The notes under the pieces were generated by a model that made no database searches, was not told where the DNA came from, and saw only the letters and a program-made list of their open reading frames with translations. This document shows positions 46,895 to 55,431 of a stretch of DNA of 64,000 bases, piece by piece (positions within the stretch are counted from its first letter, which is position 1; every line of letters begins with the position of its first letter). The stretch comes from Marinigracilibium pacificum (GTDB lineage Bacteria > Bacteroidota > Bacteroidia > Cytophagales > Cyclobacteriaceae). Location: assembly GCF_012926615.1 (NCBI RefSeq), contig NZ_JABBNU010000005.1, positions 345,509-409,508 on the forward strand, in the 5' to 3' direction. The position numbers were made by a program, and so were the translations under genes.

Positions 46895-47533
46895 TTGAAA
46901 TTTTATAACGCTTTTATTACAACTATCTTTTTAACTGTTGCCTTATTTTTAGGTTCAACAGAAGAATCTTCTGCTCAGGATAGAAGTGTGATCCAATTTT
47001 CAGGAATTATAATCGACACTGATTCTATAGGTATTCCTGGTGTTCACCTTTATGTCCCTGGCACTGGGCGTGGTACATCAACTAATTATATTGGTTTCTT
47101 TTCAATGCCTACCCTTGCCGGTGACACCATAGTAGTAAGTGCTGTTGGTTTTGAAAAAAAGAGAATTGTTATTCCGATAAATGTAGAGGAAAACTACACG
47201 GTCAGAATACAGATGAATCAGGATATAACTCAACTTCCTGAAGTAACGGTATTCCCTCTGCCTACTGAAGAACTATTCAAAGAAGCAGTTCTTGCCTTAA
47301 ACATACCTGAAGAAACTAACACGATTAACTATAGAGAATTATACGGGGACAAAGCTATGGAGCAAATGCTTCGAAACACTCCTTATGACGGAACTCTAAA
47401 CTATCGCTACATGCAAAATATGCAATATGACAGAATGCATCAGCGATACGGATCGTGGTCAAACCCATTACTTAACCCTTTTAACTGGGCTAAATTCATC
47501 AAATCACTTAAAAAAGATGATGACGATAATTAA
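46895..47533 (+). CDS. Exported protein with carboxypeptidase regulatory-like domain
   Basis: 212 residues with a signal peptide (about 1-27, ending ESSAQ). The next 85 residues form a CarboxypepD-reg-like beta-sandwich (IQFSGIIIDTDSIGIPGVHLYVPGTGRGTSTNYIGFFSMPTLAGDTIVVSAVGFEKK), the domain that often precedes SusC plugs, but here no barrel follows; the C-terminal half (about 125-212) is unique and ends in an acidic tail. No in-frame ATG precedes the signal peptide before a stop, so the start is the TTG at 46895. Location is probably periplasm or outer membrane. Role unknown. Confidence 0.8.
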   Translation: MKFYNAFITTIFLTVALFLGSTEESSAQDRSVIQFSGIIIDTDSIGIPGVHLYVPGTGRGTSTNYIGFFSMPTLAGDTIVVSAVGFEKKRIVIPINVEENYTVRIQMNQDITQLPEVTVFPLPTEELFKEAVLALNIPEETNTINYRELYGDKAMEQMLRNTPYDGTLNYRYMQNMQYDRMHQRYGSWSNPLLNPFNWAKFIKSLKKDDDDN

Positions 47534-47544
47534 TCGCCATCATC
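47516..47544 (-). terminator. Terminator of the 47559-49280 gene
   Basis: GATGATG-A-CGAT (47516-47527) pairs with ATCG-C-CATCATC (47533-47544). Six T follow on the minus strand. It overlaps the end of the convergent gene. Confidence 0.65.
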
Positions 47545-47558
47545 ACATTTGATTCTTG

Positions 47559-49280
47559 TTATTTTGATTCTGATTTACCTTTCAATACTTTCTGAAGTAT
47601 TTTCTTGGTAATCAAATATGTAGGTCGTACTCCTGCCATTCCCAAACTACCTGAAGCTAGTGTTTTTCCGGTAATTAATGGGTTATCTGAAGCATAATAT
47701 GCGTATCTCACTACTACATCTTCGCTTATAAACCCTCTGATTTTAGAAGCTAGCTGGATTGCCTTTTGGTAGTGAGCGCCTTCCATTTCCAGCCCAACAC
47801 TACTCCATGAACTTTCCTTGAAGTATTGCAAGATATCTCTGTTTTGTAAACTTGTTCCAAGTACCGTAACCATCGGACCAACATAAGCATCAGCTTTTTC
47901 ATTCTTAAAATCTTCTACCTTAAGGTCATTATCAAAAGGATAGTTGTCTGTAGTCCCTTCAAAAATGTGTGAATTCGGAACCATGATATCACCTTTATCA
48001 CCTTCAAGTATTCCGGCTTTCCCCATGATTGATATTGATGATATATTCATCTTCACTTCTTCACCGTTATCTTTATAATATGGTTTTAGAAGTTCATCCA
48101 TTGTTTCAAAAGCCTGCTCGCCAAATGCATAATCCATTACAAAAATTACAGGTTTCTGCTCTTTTATGTATTTTGGATCTAAACCAAGTTCCTCATGTAC
48201 AGATTTGGAAGGTGATTTTTCGGTATCAATTATTTGAACAGAAAGGTTTGTCCCACTTCTGCTCTCGATAAATATCATTCCGTTTTTATTAGCGTAGTCA
48301 TAGATGCTTTTTTGAAGAGTCCCGGTATCATCCTTGGCAATCTTTACAATCATATCTTCAAAGGAAATATCGCTCTTCTTAAAGTCTGTAATAGCTGACT
48401 TAGCATAAATGCTATTAACTACTGAATGCAGGTTGGCACTTATTATGTGTATTGGCCTGTCTAGAAGATCTTTCTTAGAAAGAACCGATTTTATTCTGTT
48501 TGCCCACTGTTCACCATAAATGTGATGACCAATTCGTTCTCTTAATGTTGAAGAGAAGCTAACTTCACGAGAATTCCCCTCCTCTTCTGATTCAATTGCC
48601 AGCTTTCCTAACCAGTAAACTATCTGAAACAGCCCGTTATTTTCGGCTCTATTTGATTCTAATCTCAAATAAGCGTTTTCAGATTCCTCATAAGTTCTGC
48701 CTAACAAAGTAGAAAGATAAGTGAATGCTACTTCCCTGTTTTCTTTGTCTAATTTACCACCTTTTCTTAGTACAATCTCTTCGAGTTTTTCCCACTCGCG
48801 TCTTTTCAAACCCTTTTCATTTGTCGCATTATTCTTGATTTTGATAGCCTCATTATACAAGAATGTAAGATGAGTCAGTACATCATAAATCTCAGAACGT
48901 CCACGTGTAACCTCGATACACATTGTTTCTTTGTCTACCCGGTAACAATTTCTTCTTCTCTTTGAAGGTACAATAACTTCGAAAGTAGAATGATCATACC
49001 CCTCTTCGGAGGTCAGCTTGATAAACCTACATTCTTCTATCCCCTTGGGTAGCCTGTCGATTACATACACAAGTCCATCCAGCTCTACTTTCTCCGAGTC
49101 ATTCATACTTCCATAAATCTCGGGGCTCAATATTCGGAGCGAATTAAGCAAAGCCTGACCCGAAGCACCTAATGGTTTGTAGTAACCACGATAGAATAAA
49201 TGCCTCATTACGATATAAAGGCGTTCAATAGCTTGTCTTGATTCTTGTGCTTTGGTTCTTTGAATTGTTTGTGTACTCAT
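47559..49280 (-). CDS. Bacteroidota protein with phosphorylase/nucleosidase-like C-terminus (DUF6909-like)
   Basis: 573 residues, cytoplasmic. The opening KAQESRQAIERLYIVMRHLFYRGYYKPLGASGQALLNSL and ELDGLVYVIDRLPKGIEECRFIKL match a family I believe is DUF6909, known almost only from Bacteroidota. The C-terminal third (about 395-560) looks like a purine phosphorylase or AMP nucleosidase: GKAGILEGDKGDIMVP, AYVGPMVTVLGTSLQN, and VGLEMEGAHYQKAI, where the family's M-E motif that grips ribose is visible, then YYASDNPL. A nucleoside-cleaving or nucleotide-sensing role is inference. ATG at 49280, only 19 bases after a hairpin plus eight T (49300-49326). Confidence 0.75.
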   Translation of the reverse strand: MSTQTIQRTKAQESRQAIERLYIVMRHLFYRGYYKPLGASGQALLNSLRILSPEIYGSMNDSEKVELDGLVYVIDRLPKGIEECRFIKLTSEEGYDHSTFEVIVPSKRRRNCYRVDKETMCIEVTRGRSEIYDVLTHLTFLYNEAIKIKNNATNEKGLKRREWEKLEEIVLRKGGKLDKENREVAFTYLSTLLGRTYEESENAYLRLESNRAENNGLFQIVYWLGKLAIESEEEGNSREVSFSSTLRERIGHHIYGEQWANRIKSVLSKKDLLDRPIHIISANLHSVVNSIYAKSAITDFKKSDISFEDMIVKIAKDDTGTLQKSIYDYANKNGMIFIESRSGTNLSVQIIDTEKSPSKSVHEELGLDPKYIKEQKPVIFVMDYAFGEQAFETMDELLKPYYKDNGEEVKMNISSISIMGKAGILEGDKGDIMVPNSHIFEGTTDNYPFDNDLKVEDFKNEKADAYVGPMVTVLGTSLQNRDILQYFKESSWSSVGLEMEGAHYQKAIQLASKIRGFISEDVVVRYAYYASDNPLITGKTLASGSLGMAGVRPTYLITKKILQKVLKGKSESK

Positions 49281-49299
49281 AAGGTGAATTTATATGATT

Positions 49300-49326
49300 A
49301 AAAAAAACCGCCTGAATTGGCGGGTT
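49300..49326 (-). terminator. Terminator-like hairpin in the leader of the 47559-49280 gene
   Basis: On the minus strand AACCCGCC, loop AATTCA, GGCGGTT, followed by a run of T; the run ends 19 bases before the ATG. The preceding minus-strand gene already has its own terminator at 49443-49480, so this one may be an attenuator. Confidence 0.6.
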
Positions 49327-49442
49327 GGATTTGAGATGTAAAATTACTAATAAAAAATTAAATTATGCTCATTTTATTTTTGCCTGCACTCGATTGCGCA
49401 CCCAAACATATTGTATTATTAATAGGTTTACTCAAAAAAAAT

Positions 49443-49480
49443 AAAGGATAGCTAATTAAATCATCAGCTATCCTTTTATT
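49443..49480 (-). terminator. Terminator of the 49498-50211 gene
   Basis: AAAGGATAGCT (49443-49453) pairs with AGCTATCCTTT (49466-49476), 11 bp, with A/T-runs at both sides. Confidence 0.8.
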
Positions 49481-49497
49481 ATAAAATAAGTATATTA

Positions 49498-50211
49498 TTA
49501 CCAGCTTTTTATCTCATCACACACATTTTTCACTCTCAAATTATGACTGATAGAGATATAAAATATCTGTGATTTCCCAAATGAAGAAAAATTATCATCC
49601 TGACCAAAAGATCTTCCCGAATAACTATCCTTAAGGAAGTCTGTTAAATAATATTTAAACTTTAAGTTGGTTCCACCAGGGAATTGAAACCCGGCAAATA
49701 CACTTGGTAAAACCGGATTTACTTTACCAGAAAACCACTCAATATTCTTAGCTTCTTTTCTGCCGTCGATAAACAGTTTTTCTTTATAGGCAAAAGGTAC
49801 TTCGATTTCTCCTCCACCAAAGAAAAATATATTCTCTTCAAAATTACCTAATTTAAATGCAAGTGGTAATCCAACTGTATAGGCTCTTCTTTTAACTTTA
49901 TTATCTCCATCATTATACTGAAGTTCATCACGGGTAATCATTCCGATATTTCTGATCGAACCACCAATATACATTCCAAAGTGATTGCTAAAATCAACAT
50001 GCCATTCACTATTTAAGTGAAAAACGGCACTAAACCTCATAGGTCCACTCAAGTCATCTCCAAATCGCTGAACATCGGCAAATTGAAAAATAAGCTCCCC
50101 TCCAACTTTATGGTAAGTTTTACTTCTTCTCGCCCTTTCATCATCTTCATTCTGTGCAAAAATCCCCTGTATAGCAAATACAGTCAATAGCAGTAATACA
50201 TATGGTTTCAT
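49498..50211 (-). CDS. Hypothetical outer-membrane beta-barrel protein
   Basis: 237 residues with a signal peptide (about 1-19, ending IFAQ). Alternating strands (YHKVGGELIFQFADV, MRFSAVFHLNSEWHVDF, AYTVGLPLAFKLG, NIFFFGGGEIEVPF, FAGFQFPGGTNLKFKYYL, IFYISISHNLRV) suggest an 8-to-10-strand barrel like other small outer-membrane proteins of the phylum. No named family recognised. Single gene upstream of the DUF6909-like gene; ATG at 50211. Confidence 0.8.
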   Translation of the reverse strand: MKPYVLLLLTVFAIQGIFAQNEDDERARRSKTYHKVGGELIFQFADVQRFGDDLSGPMRFSAVFHLNSEWHVDFSNHFGMYIGGSIRNIGMITRDELQYNDGDNKVKRRAYTVGLPLAFKLGNFEENIFFFGGGEIEVPFAYKEKLFIDGRKEAKNIEWFSGKVNPVLPSVFAGFQFPGGTNLKFKYYLTDFLKDSYSGRSFGQDDNFSSFGKSQIFYISISHNLRVKNVCDEIKSW

Positions 50212-50280
50212 ATTCTAATGGTTTTGTTGTAGATTTCTTTTACTACTATGATGCAGGTAATTAATGAAAGGTTGCTTAGT

Positions 50281-50892
50281 CTATTGAATGTTTTTAGAAT
50301 TAATTAATTCTATCCCTTCGTTTTCCATAATTAATCTGGCCTTAGCATATCCTTTATGATCAATTGGTCTGGTCAAATCTTCTAAGAAAAAAGTATCAAA
50401 CCCTTCTCTTTTGGCATCCATTATCGTATAGAACACACAATAATCCGCTGCTAATCCACATACATATAAGTCAGTAGCTTGTCGTTCTTTTAAGTAACCG
50501 GAAAGACCTGTATTTCTTTTTCTGAAATTATCGTAAAAACCACTATAAGAATCTATTTGTGGATCCATTCCCTTTCTAATTACTGCCTGAATGGCATTAG
50601 TATCCAAATCATGAGAAATTTCGGCTCCCTTTGACCCCTGAACACAATGATCTGGCCATAGAGTCTGATGCTTTCCATCTTCAATTTCTAATTCTTCAAA
50701 GGGATGTTTGCCTTCATGACTACTAGCAAAACTAAAATGTCCATCCGGATGCCAGTCCTGTGTAGCTACAACTATTTCAAATCTTTCAACTATATCGTTT
50801 ATACCTTCGATGATATGATTTCCATTAGGCACTGCTAAAGCTCCACCTGGCAAAAAATCATATTGAACATCAACAATGAGTAATGCCTTCAT
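50281..50892 (-). CDS. pncA: Nicotinamidase
   Basis: 203 residues, isochorismatase-like fold. Catalytic Asp8 (LLIVDVQYDF), Lys107 and Cys152 (GLAADYCVFYT); metal ligands Asp46, His48 (TQDWH) and His82 (LWPDHCVQGS). It turns nicotinamide into nicotinate in NAD recycling. Its ATG lies inside the end of pncB (4-base overlap), so the two steps of the salvage route, deamidation and phosphoribosylation, are made together. Length close to E. coli PncA (213). ATG at 50892. Confidence 0.97.
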   Translation of the reverse strand: MKALLIVDVQYDFLPGGALAVPNGNHIIEGINDIVERFEIVVATQDWHPDGHFSFASSHEGKHPFEELEIEDGKHQTLWPDHCVQGSKGAEISHDLDTNAIQAVIRKGMDPQIDSYSGFYDNFRKRNTGLSGYLKERQATDLYVCGLAADYCVFYTIMDAKREGFDTFFLEDLTRPIDHKGYAKARLIMENEGIELINSKNIQ

Positions 50893-52298
50893 AGTTTTGC
50901 TGTACTTTTATTCTTTAATGATTGCCTTAAATCTAGTAGCTGCTCACTGATTCCTACTTTGTATATATGTGGATAATTAAATCGTTTATGCTCAACTGGC
51001 AACCTTGACAAATTTTCTTTTGCCGAGGTTTTGATATTCTCGAGACTTCTTTTTTCAGAAATCCTTTCGCCTTTTCGCACAACTTGCTCCAAAAGCCTGA
51101 AACTATCCTTTCCTTTTAATGACATCGATTTATCCGGCTCATAGGGGTGAACCATCAGCTCTGGAGCTTCTTCTTCATCAAGGGCAATTGCATCAGCCAG
51201 ATATTTTCCGTTATTATCCATGTATCTCCATACCTGTTTCATTCCAGGCAAGGTAAGTTTCTGAATATTTTCAGAGATCTTTAATCGTGGACTTCCATCG
51301 GCAAATGCTAATTTATAAACACCATCTAAGGCACTATTGGGCTTGCCTACAACTAAATTTGTACCTACCCCATAAATATCGATCGCTGCATTTTGCTCTT
51401 GTAAGCTTTTGATCACCCCTTCATCTAACTGGTTTGACGCTACAATTTTCACATTTGAAAAGCCTTCATTATCCAAAGTCTTTCGAGCTTCTTTTGAAAG
51501 ATAGGCTAAGTCACCGCTATCGAGCCTGATTCCAGCTAATTCCTGTCCTCGCTCACGCATTTCCCTGGCTACGGTAATAGCATTAGGTAATCCGGATCGC
51601 AGGGTATTATAGGTATCGATTAATAAGACACAGTTTTCGGGACGGGTTTCTGCAAAATTCCTGAATGCTGTAAGTTCATCATCATGGCTTTGAATATATG
51701 AATGGGCCATTGTACCGGTAACGGGGATTCCATATTTCTGCCCTGCAAGGACATTAGAAGTTGAATCAAACCCTCCAATTACTGCCGCTCGTGAGGCCTG
51801 CATAGCACCCCATCCTTGTGCTCTCCGCATCCCAAATTCAGCCAAGGGTCGATCACCGGAAACCAATCGAATTCTTGCAGCCTTAGTTGCTATCAATGAT
51901 TGAAAATTCATTTGATTTAGCAACATGGTTTCTATCAGCTGAGCCTCGACCATGGGTCCAACTACTTTAATTACCGGTTCATAGGGAAAAACTACACTAC
52001 CCTCCGGGACTGCATAAATATCACCTGAAAACCGCAAGCCCTTTAAAAAGTTCAGATATTCCTTTTTAAACCCAAGGCTACTAAGATATTCTAATTCTTC
52101 AGGCCGGAAATGAAAATCTTGTAATGACTCCAGAACTTCTTCCAAGCCTGCAGTTATCACATAACCATTTTCAAAAGGGATTTTCCTAAAAAAATAGTCA
52201 AATGAAGCTTCCTTCTCATGCTGCCCTTTATCAAAATATGCCTGCCCCATAGACAGTTGATACAAGTCTGTATACAAATTTCCATTTAACCCTTCCAT
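50889..52298 (-). CDS. pncB: Nicotinate phosphoribosyltransferase
   Basis: 469 residues. LYTDLYQLSMGQAYF at the N-terminus, FGMRRAQGWGAMQASRAAVIGGFDSTSNVLAG (about 176-207), TMAHSYIQSHDDELTAF with the phosphohistidine region, and LIDTYNTLRSG with AGIRLDSGDLAYLSKEARKTLD. It makes nicotinate mononucleotide from nicotinate and PRPP with ATP. First gene of a two-gene operon with pncA. ATG at 52298. Confidence 0.97.
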   Translation of the reverse strand: MEGLNGNLYTDLYQLSMGQAYFDKGQHEKEASFDYFFRKIPFENGYVITAGLEEVLESLQDFHFRPEELEYLSSLGFKKEYLNFLKGLRFSGDIYAVPEGSVVFPYEPVIKVVGPMVEAQLIETMLLNQMNFQSLIATKAARIRLVSGDRPLAEFGMRRAQGWGAMQASRAAVIGGFDSTSNVLAGQKYGIPVTGTMAHSYIQSHDDELTAFRNFAETRPENCVLLIDTYNTLRSGLPNAITVAREMRERGQELAGIRLDSGDLAYLSKEARKTLDNEGFSNVKIVASNQLDEGVIKSLQEQNAAIDIYGVGTNLVVGKPNSALDGVYKLAFADGSPRLKISENIQKLTLPGMKQVWRYMDNNGKYLADAIALDEEEAPELMVHPYEPDKSMSLKGKDSFRLLEQVVRKGERISEKRSLENIKTSAKENLSRLPVEHKRFNYPHIYKVGISEQLLDLRQSLKNKSTAKL

Positions 52299-52409
52299 AA
52301 TAATCCGGCTTGTTTTAAAGTTACATTATCACATTCAGAACTCATATTCTACAGGCTATTCATTTTAATTTTGATAGCTTCTATTAACTGATAAATTGTA
52401 TATTTGAAT

Positions 52410-52859
52410 ATGAGAGGCAACATCATTGATATCAAGGGACCCAAAGTATTCGCAATCCCTTTCAGATTCTTCGGCATAATCCTTATAATAGTAGGTTTTT
52501 TCTACATTAAATCTCATCCGGTGATTGGTCTTCTTAATTCAGTTGCTGCTCTAATTGTCTTGCTATCTTACGAAGGAGTTGTTATTGACAAAAAGGATAA
52601 AATAATCAAAAGATATACTTCAATCCTATTACTAAGATTTGGGAAACCTGAGCAATATACAGTTGCCGACCATATCTTTTATGTTGACACTGAAAAACCG
52701 GAAGGCAAAGGCATAATTAAACCTAAAAACCGATACGTAGCTTATTTACATAGTAGTCGAGAAAATTTCCTTCTACTAAAAGATACCGAACTCAAAACAC
52801 TTTTGCCAAACCTGGAGATTCTGGGAAAATTCCTAAATATTAATGTTAGAAAATTATGA
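52410..52859 (+). CDS. Small membrane protein of unknown function
   Basis: 149 residues from the ATG at 52410 (an in-frame TTG lies 6 bases earlier). Two adjacent membrane helices (about 14-31 and 36-54, FRFFGIILIIVGFFYI and GLLNSVAALIVLLSYEGVVI) are followed by a soluble basic tail. TATATTTG at 52399-52406 resembles a -7 element so close to the ATG that the transcript would be nearly leaderless, but no good -33 is visible. Its stop overlaps the next start by 4 bases (ATGA), coupling it to the oxidoreductase. Function unknown. Confidence 0.75.
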   Translation: MRGNIIDIKGPKVFAIPFRFFGIILIIVGFFYIKSHPVIGLLNSVAALIVLLSYEGVVIDKKDKIIKRYTSILLLRFGKPEQYTVADHIFYVDTEKPEGKGIIKPKNRYVAYLHSSRENFLLLKDTELKTLLPNLEILGKFLNINVRKL

Positions 52860-53911
52860 GCCAATCTAATGAAACAATCAAAGTTGGAATTTCCGGCTTT
52901 GGTATGGCCGGAAGCGTTTTCCATGCTCCAATTATTGCATCTTGTTCAAAAACAGAATTAGTAGCAATAAACACAAGTAATCCCCAGGCTGAGCATACCA
53001 TAAAAGAGACTTATCCAAATGTTAATATATTTCAATCATATGAAGATCTATTAGCAAGTAATGTAGATTTGATAGTTATTCCCACTCCAAATGAAACTCA
53101 TTTTCAACTAGCAAAGCAAGCTCTGGAAGCAGGCAAAAATGTGGTTATTGACAAACCAATGACAGTAACTTCAAAAGAGGCTGAAGAACTTATAAAACTG
53201 GCAAATTCAAAGAATCTTGTATTATCTGTCTACCATAACAGAAGATGGGATACTGATTTTCTGACCTTGCAAAAAGTAATAAAAGAGGACAGATTAGGAA
53301 ATATTGTTGATGCCGGGATTTCTTTTAATAGGTTCAGGGATTTTCTGAAAGACAACTGGAGAGAAAAAGATGTCCCGGGAGGTGGGATACTCTATGATCT
53401 AGGCCCACACCTTATTGATCAGGCTGTATGTTTATTTGGAATGCCAGATGAAGTTTATGCTGACATTAGAAAGCAAAGACCTGAAGCGGTAGTTGAAGAT
53501 AGGTTTACTATAATCCTTTTTTATCCTGATAAAAGAGTCACATTAAATGCCGGAATGCTAGCGTCATGGCAAGGACCAAAAATCCTGGTCCAGGGAACTA
53601 AAGGAGCATATTTAAAATATGGACTTGATCCTCAGGAAGCATTATTAAAAAAGGGTAAAACTCCAGCGGATTCACCATCATTATGGGGAAAACAATCTAG
53701 TGAAAGGCAACCTAAAATAATTCATCCGGATGGCACACAAGAAAATTTAACTGCAATACCTGGTGATTACAGAGGTTATTACAGCAATATTGCTACATCA
53801 ATACTAGAAAAATCCACTCCTGAAGTAACAGGAATTGATGGGCTAAACACAATAAAAATCATTGAAGCAGCGATATCCTCGTCAAAAGAAAAAAAGAATA
53901 TTTCTTTATGA
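52856..53911 (+). CDS. Gfo/Idh/MocA-family oxidoreductase
   Basis: 351 residues. N-terminal NAD(P) Rossmann fold with GISGFGMAGSVFHAPII (8-24), IPTPNETHFQLAKQALEAGKNVVIDKPMTV with the family's (E/D)KP motif, then SVYHNRRWDTDFLTLQ and GGGILYDLGPHLIDQAV of the substrate domain. The VFHAP segment resembles the YdgJ/scyllo-inositol dehydrogenase subgroup, but the substrate cannot be named. Cytoplasmic. ATG at 52856 overlaps the preceding stop. Confidence 0.93.
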   Translation: MSQSNETIKVGISGFGMAGSVFHAPIIASCSKTELVAINTSNPQAEHTIKETYPNVNIFQSYEDLLASNVDLIVIPTPNETHFQLAKQALEAGKNVVIDKPMTVTSKEAEELIKLANSKNLVLSVYHNRRWDTDFLTLQKVIKEDRLGNIVDAGISFNRFRDFLKDNWREKDVPGGGILYDLGPHLIDQAVCLFGMPDEVYADIRKQRPEAVVEDRFTIILFYPDKRVTLNAGMLASWQGPKILVQGTKGAYLKYGLDPQEALLKKGKTPADSPSLWGKQSSERQPKIIHPDGTQENLTAIPGDYRGYYSNIATSILEKSTPEVTGIDGLNTIKIIEAAISSSKEKKNISL

Positions 53912-53912
53912 T

Positions 53913-54407
53913 TTAGTTGTTAGAGTAGTTGGCATAAGCCGAAAGAATGTGATTTATATCTCTTTGGTGATGTGATTCATCCAGCATTGATTTATTTTTC
54001 AGTAAATCCTCTACACTTAAAACTGACACCTGAATGTTATTCATCAAGACATCATTGGCATCGTAAAATGCCTGAGTAAACTCAAGTCCCGGAGTTTCAT
54101 TTAGCAGGTCAATTTTTGATTCTCCATACCCCAATTCCAGATACAAAGGCTTGTTATACCGCATCAAATGAAAAGCAGCTTCTATATACCCCATATCATG
54201 CACAATCTTGATCAATTTTTTAACATTAGCTTCAACCGGATTGAATAATACATCCAGGTCTTCCGAAGAAGGTTCTATCCCATATACTTTCATAGCAGTA
54301 CCTCCAACAACGATATAGTCTATTTCGGCTAAAGATAATTCGGCTAAAAATACACTCTGTTCAGGATTAAGTTCTATAAAAGAATTAGGCAAAATAGGTA
54401 AACTCAT
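53913..54407 (-). CDS. Nucleotidyltransferase-fold protein, no visible partner
   Basis: 164 residues. DYIVVGGTAMKVYGIEPSSEDLDVLF (30-55) has the polymerase-beta-type nucleotidyltransferase core: the GG pair at 35-36, metal-binding Asp50 and Asp52, and a third carboxylate at Asp100 in SKIDLL. Related proteins serve as AbiEii-type toxins or as parts of MNT/HEPN pairs, but no antitoxin or HEPN gene is adjacent; the flanking genes converge or diverge. The substrate is unknown. ATG at 54407. Confidence 0.75.
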   Translation of the reverse strand: MSLPILPNSFIELNPEQSVFLAELSLAEIDYIVVGGTAMKVYGIEPSSEDLDVLFNPVEANVKKLIKIVHDMGYIEAAFHLMRYNKPLYLELGYGESKIDLLNETPGLEFTQAFYDANDVLMNNIQVSVLSVEDLLKNKSMLDESHHQRDINHILSAYANYSNN

Positions 54408-54516
54408 ATTGCAAAGGTATAGTTATTTTAATGATTAATAAAACGAGATTCTCTGGCTGAATAATATTTATTATATTCTCAGATGAAGTAATCAGGGTAA
54501 TCATTTAATTTTACGT

Positions 54517-55425
54517 ATGAATCAAAACGAAGGAGGCCATTCAGAAGCATATTTTGGAAATTATCGTGATCATTGGTGGAATGATGACTTTCTTGAATTG
54601 ATTGCAAAAAGATTAAATCTGGAAAATTACAACAAAGTTCTTGATGTGGGATTCGGTCATGGACATTGGAGTAAAAAACTAATACCATATCTTGGCGAAA
54701 CTGTAGATCTCACAGGTGTTGACAAAGAAGAAAATTATACAGTTGACACAGCTTCTTTTTCTCATGATCACTTCTCTAATCTAAAAAGATTTAAAGTAGT
54801 CCAATCTGACGTTTCAACACTTCCTTTTAATAATAATGAATTTGATTTAGTAACATGTCAAACCTTGTTAATCCATGTTCCAAAGCCTGATGAGGCAATC
54901 AAGGAAATGATAAGGGTATTAAAACCTGGAGGATTATTATTATGTGTAGAACCAAATAATAGTGTTCAGGCCTTAATTCAAACCTCTTTGAGCAGGCAAG
55001 ACAGTCTGAAAAGCCGACTTGATCATGTAAAATATGCCATGATAGTCGAAGAAGGCAAGAAAAAACTTGGCCGTGGTGACAGTAGCTTTGGAGATTTGCT
55101 GCCAGGAGTAATGAATCGACTGGGAATGAAAAGAATTAAAGTGTATCAGTCAGACAAAGCCATTCCACTTTATCCACCATACACAAAACGTGAACAAAAA
55201 GCAGCTATTGACCAGTGGGATGAAGCTGGGTTGCAACAACAAGAAGGACTTTCCGATCTCACCTATTTCGAAGCATTAGGAACTAAATACCTCGACTTTT
55301 ATAAAACCTACCAATACAAATACAGCTTTGCCAATTCAAGGCAATCATATGCTATCCAGCATGGAGAATACCATTCATCAGGAGGGGCATTATTATATCT
55401 TGTTAGTGGATTAAAGCCTGAGTAG
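54517..55425 (+). CDS. Class I SAM-dependent methyltransferase
   Basis: 302 residues. Motif I VLDVGFGHGHWSKKL (about 42-56), acidic motif II LTGVDKEENY, LVTCQTLLIHVPKPDEAIKEMIRVLKPGGLLLCVEPN (motifs IV-VI). This is the Methyltransf_11/25 type. The C-terminal 100 residues (PPYTKREQKAAIDQWDEAGL) are not specific. Substrate unknown; cytoplasmic. ATG at 54517, single gene. Confidence 0.9.
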   Translation: MNQNEGGHSEAYFGNYRDHWWNDDFLELIAKRLNLENYNKVLDVGFGHGHWSKKLIPYLGETVDLTGVDKEENYTVDTASFSHDHFSNLKRFKVVQSDVSTLPFNNNEFDLVTCQTLLIHVPKPDEAIKEMIRVLKPGGLLLCVEPNNSVQALIQTSLSRQDSLKSRLDHVKYAMIVEEGKKKLGRGDSSFGDLLPGVMNRLGMKRIKVYQSDKAIPLYPPYTKREQKAAIDQWDEAGLQQQEGLSDLTYFEALGTKYLDFYKTYQYKYSFANSRQSYAIQHGEYHSSGGALLYLVSGLKPE

Positions 55426-55431
55426 ATTCTT

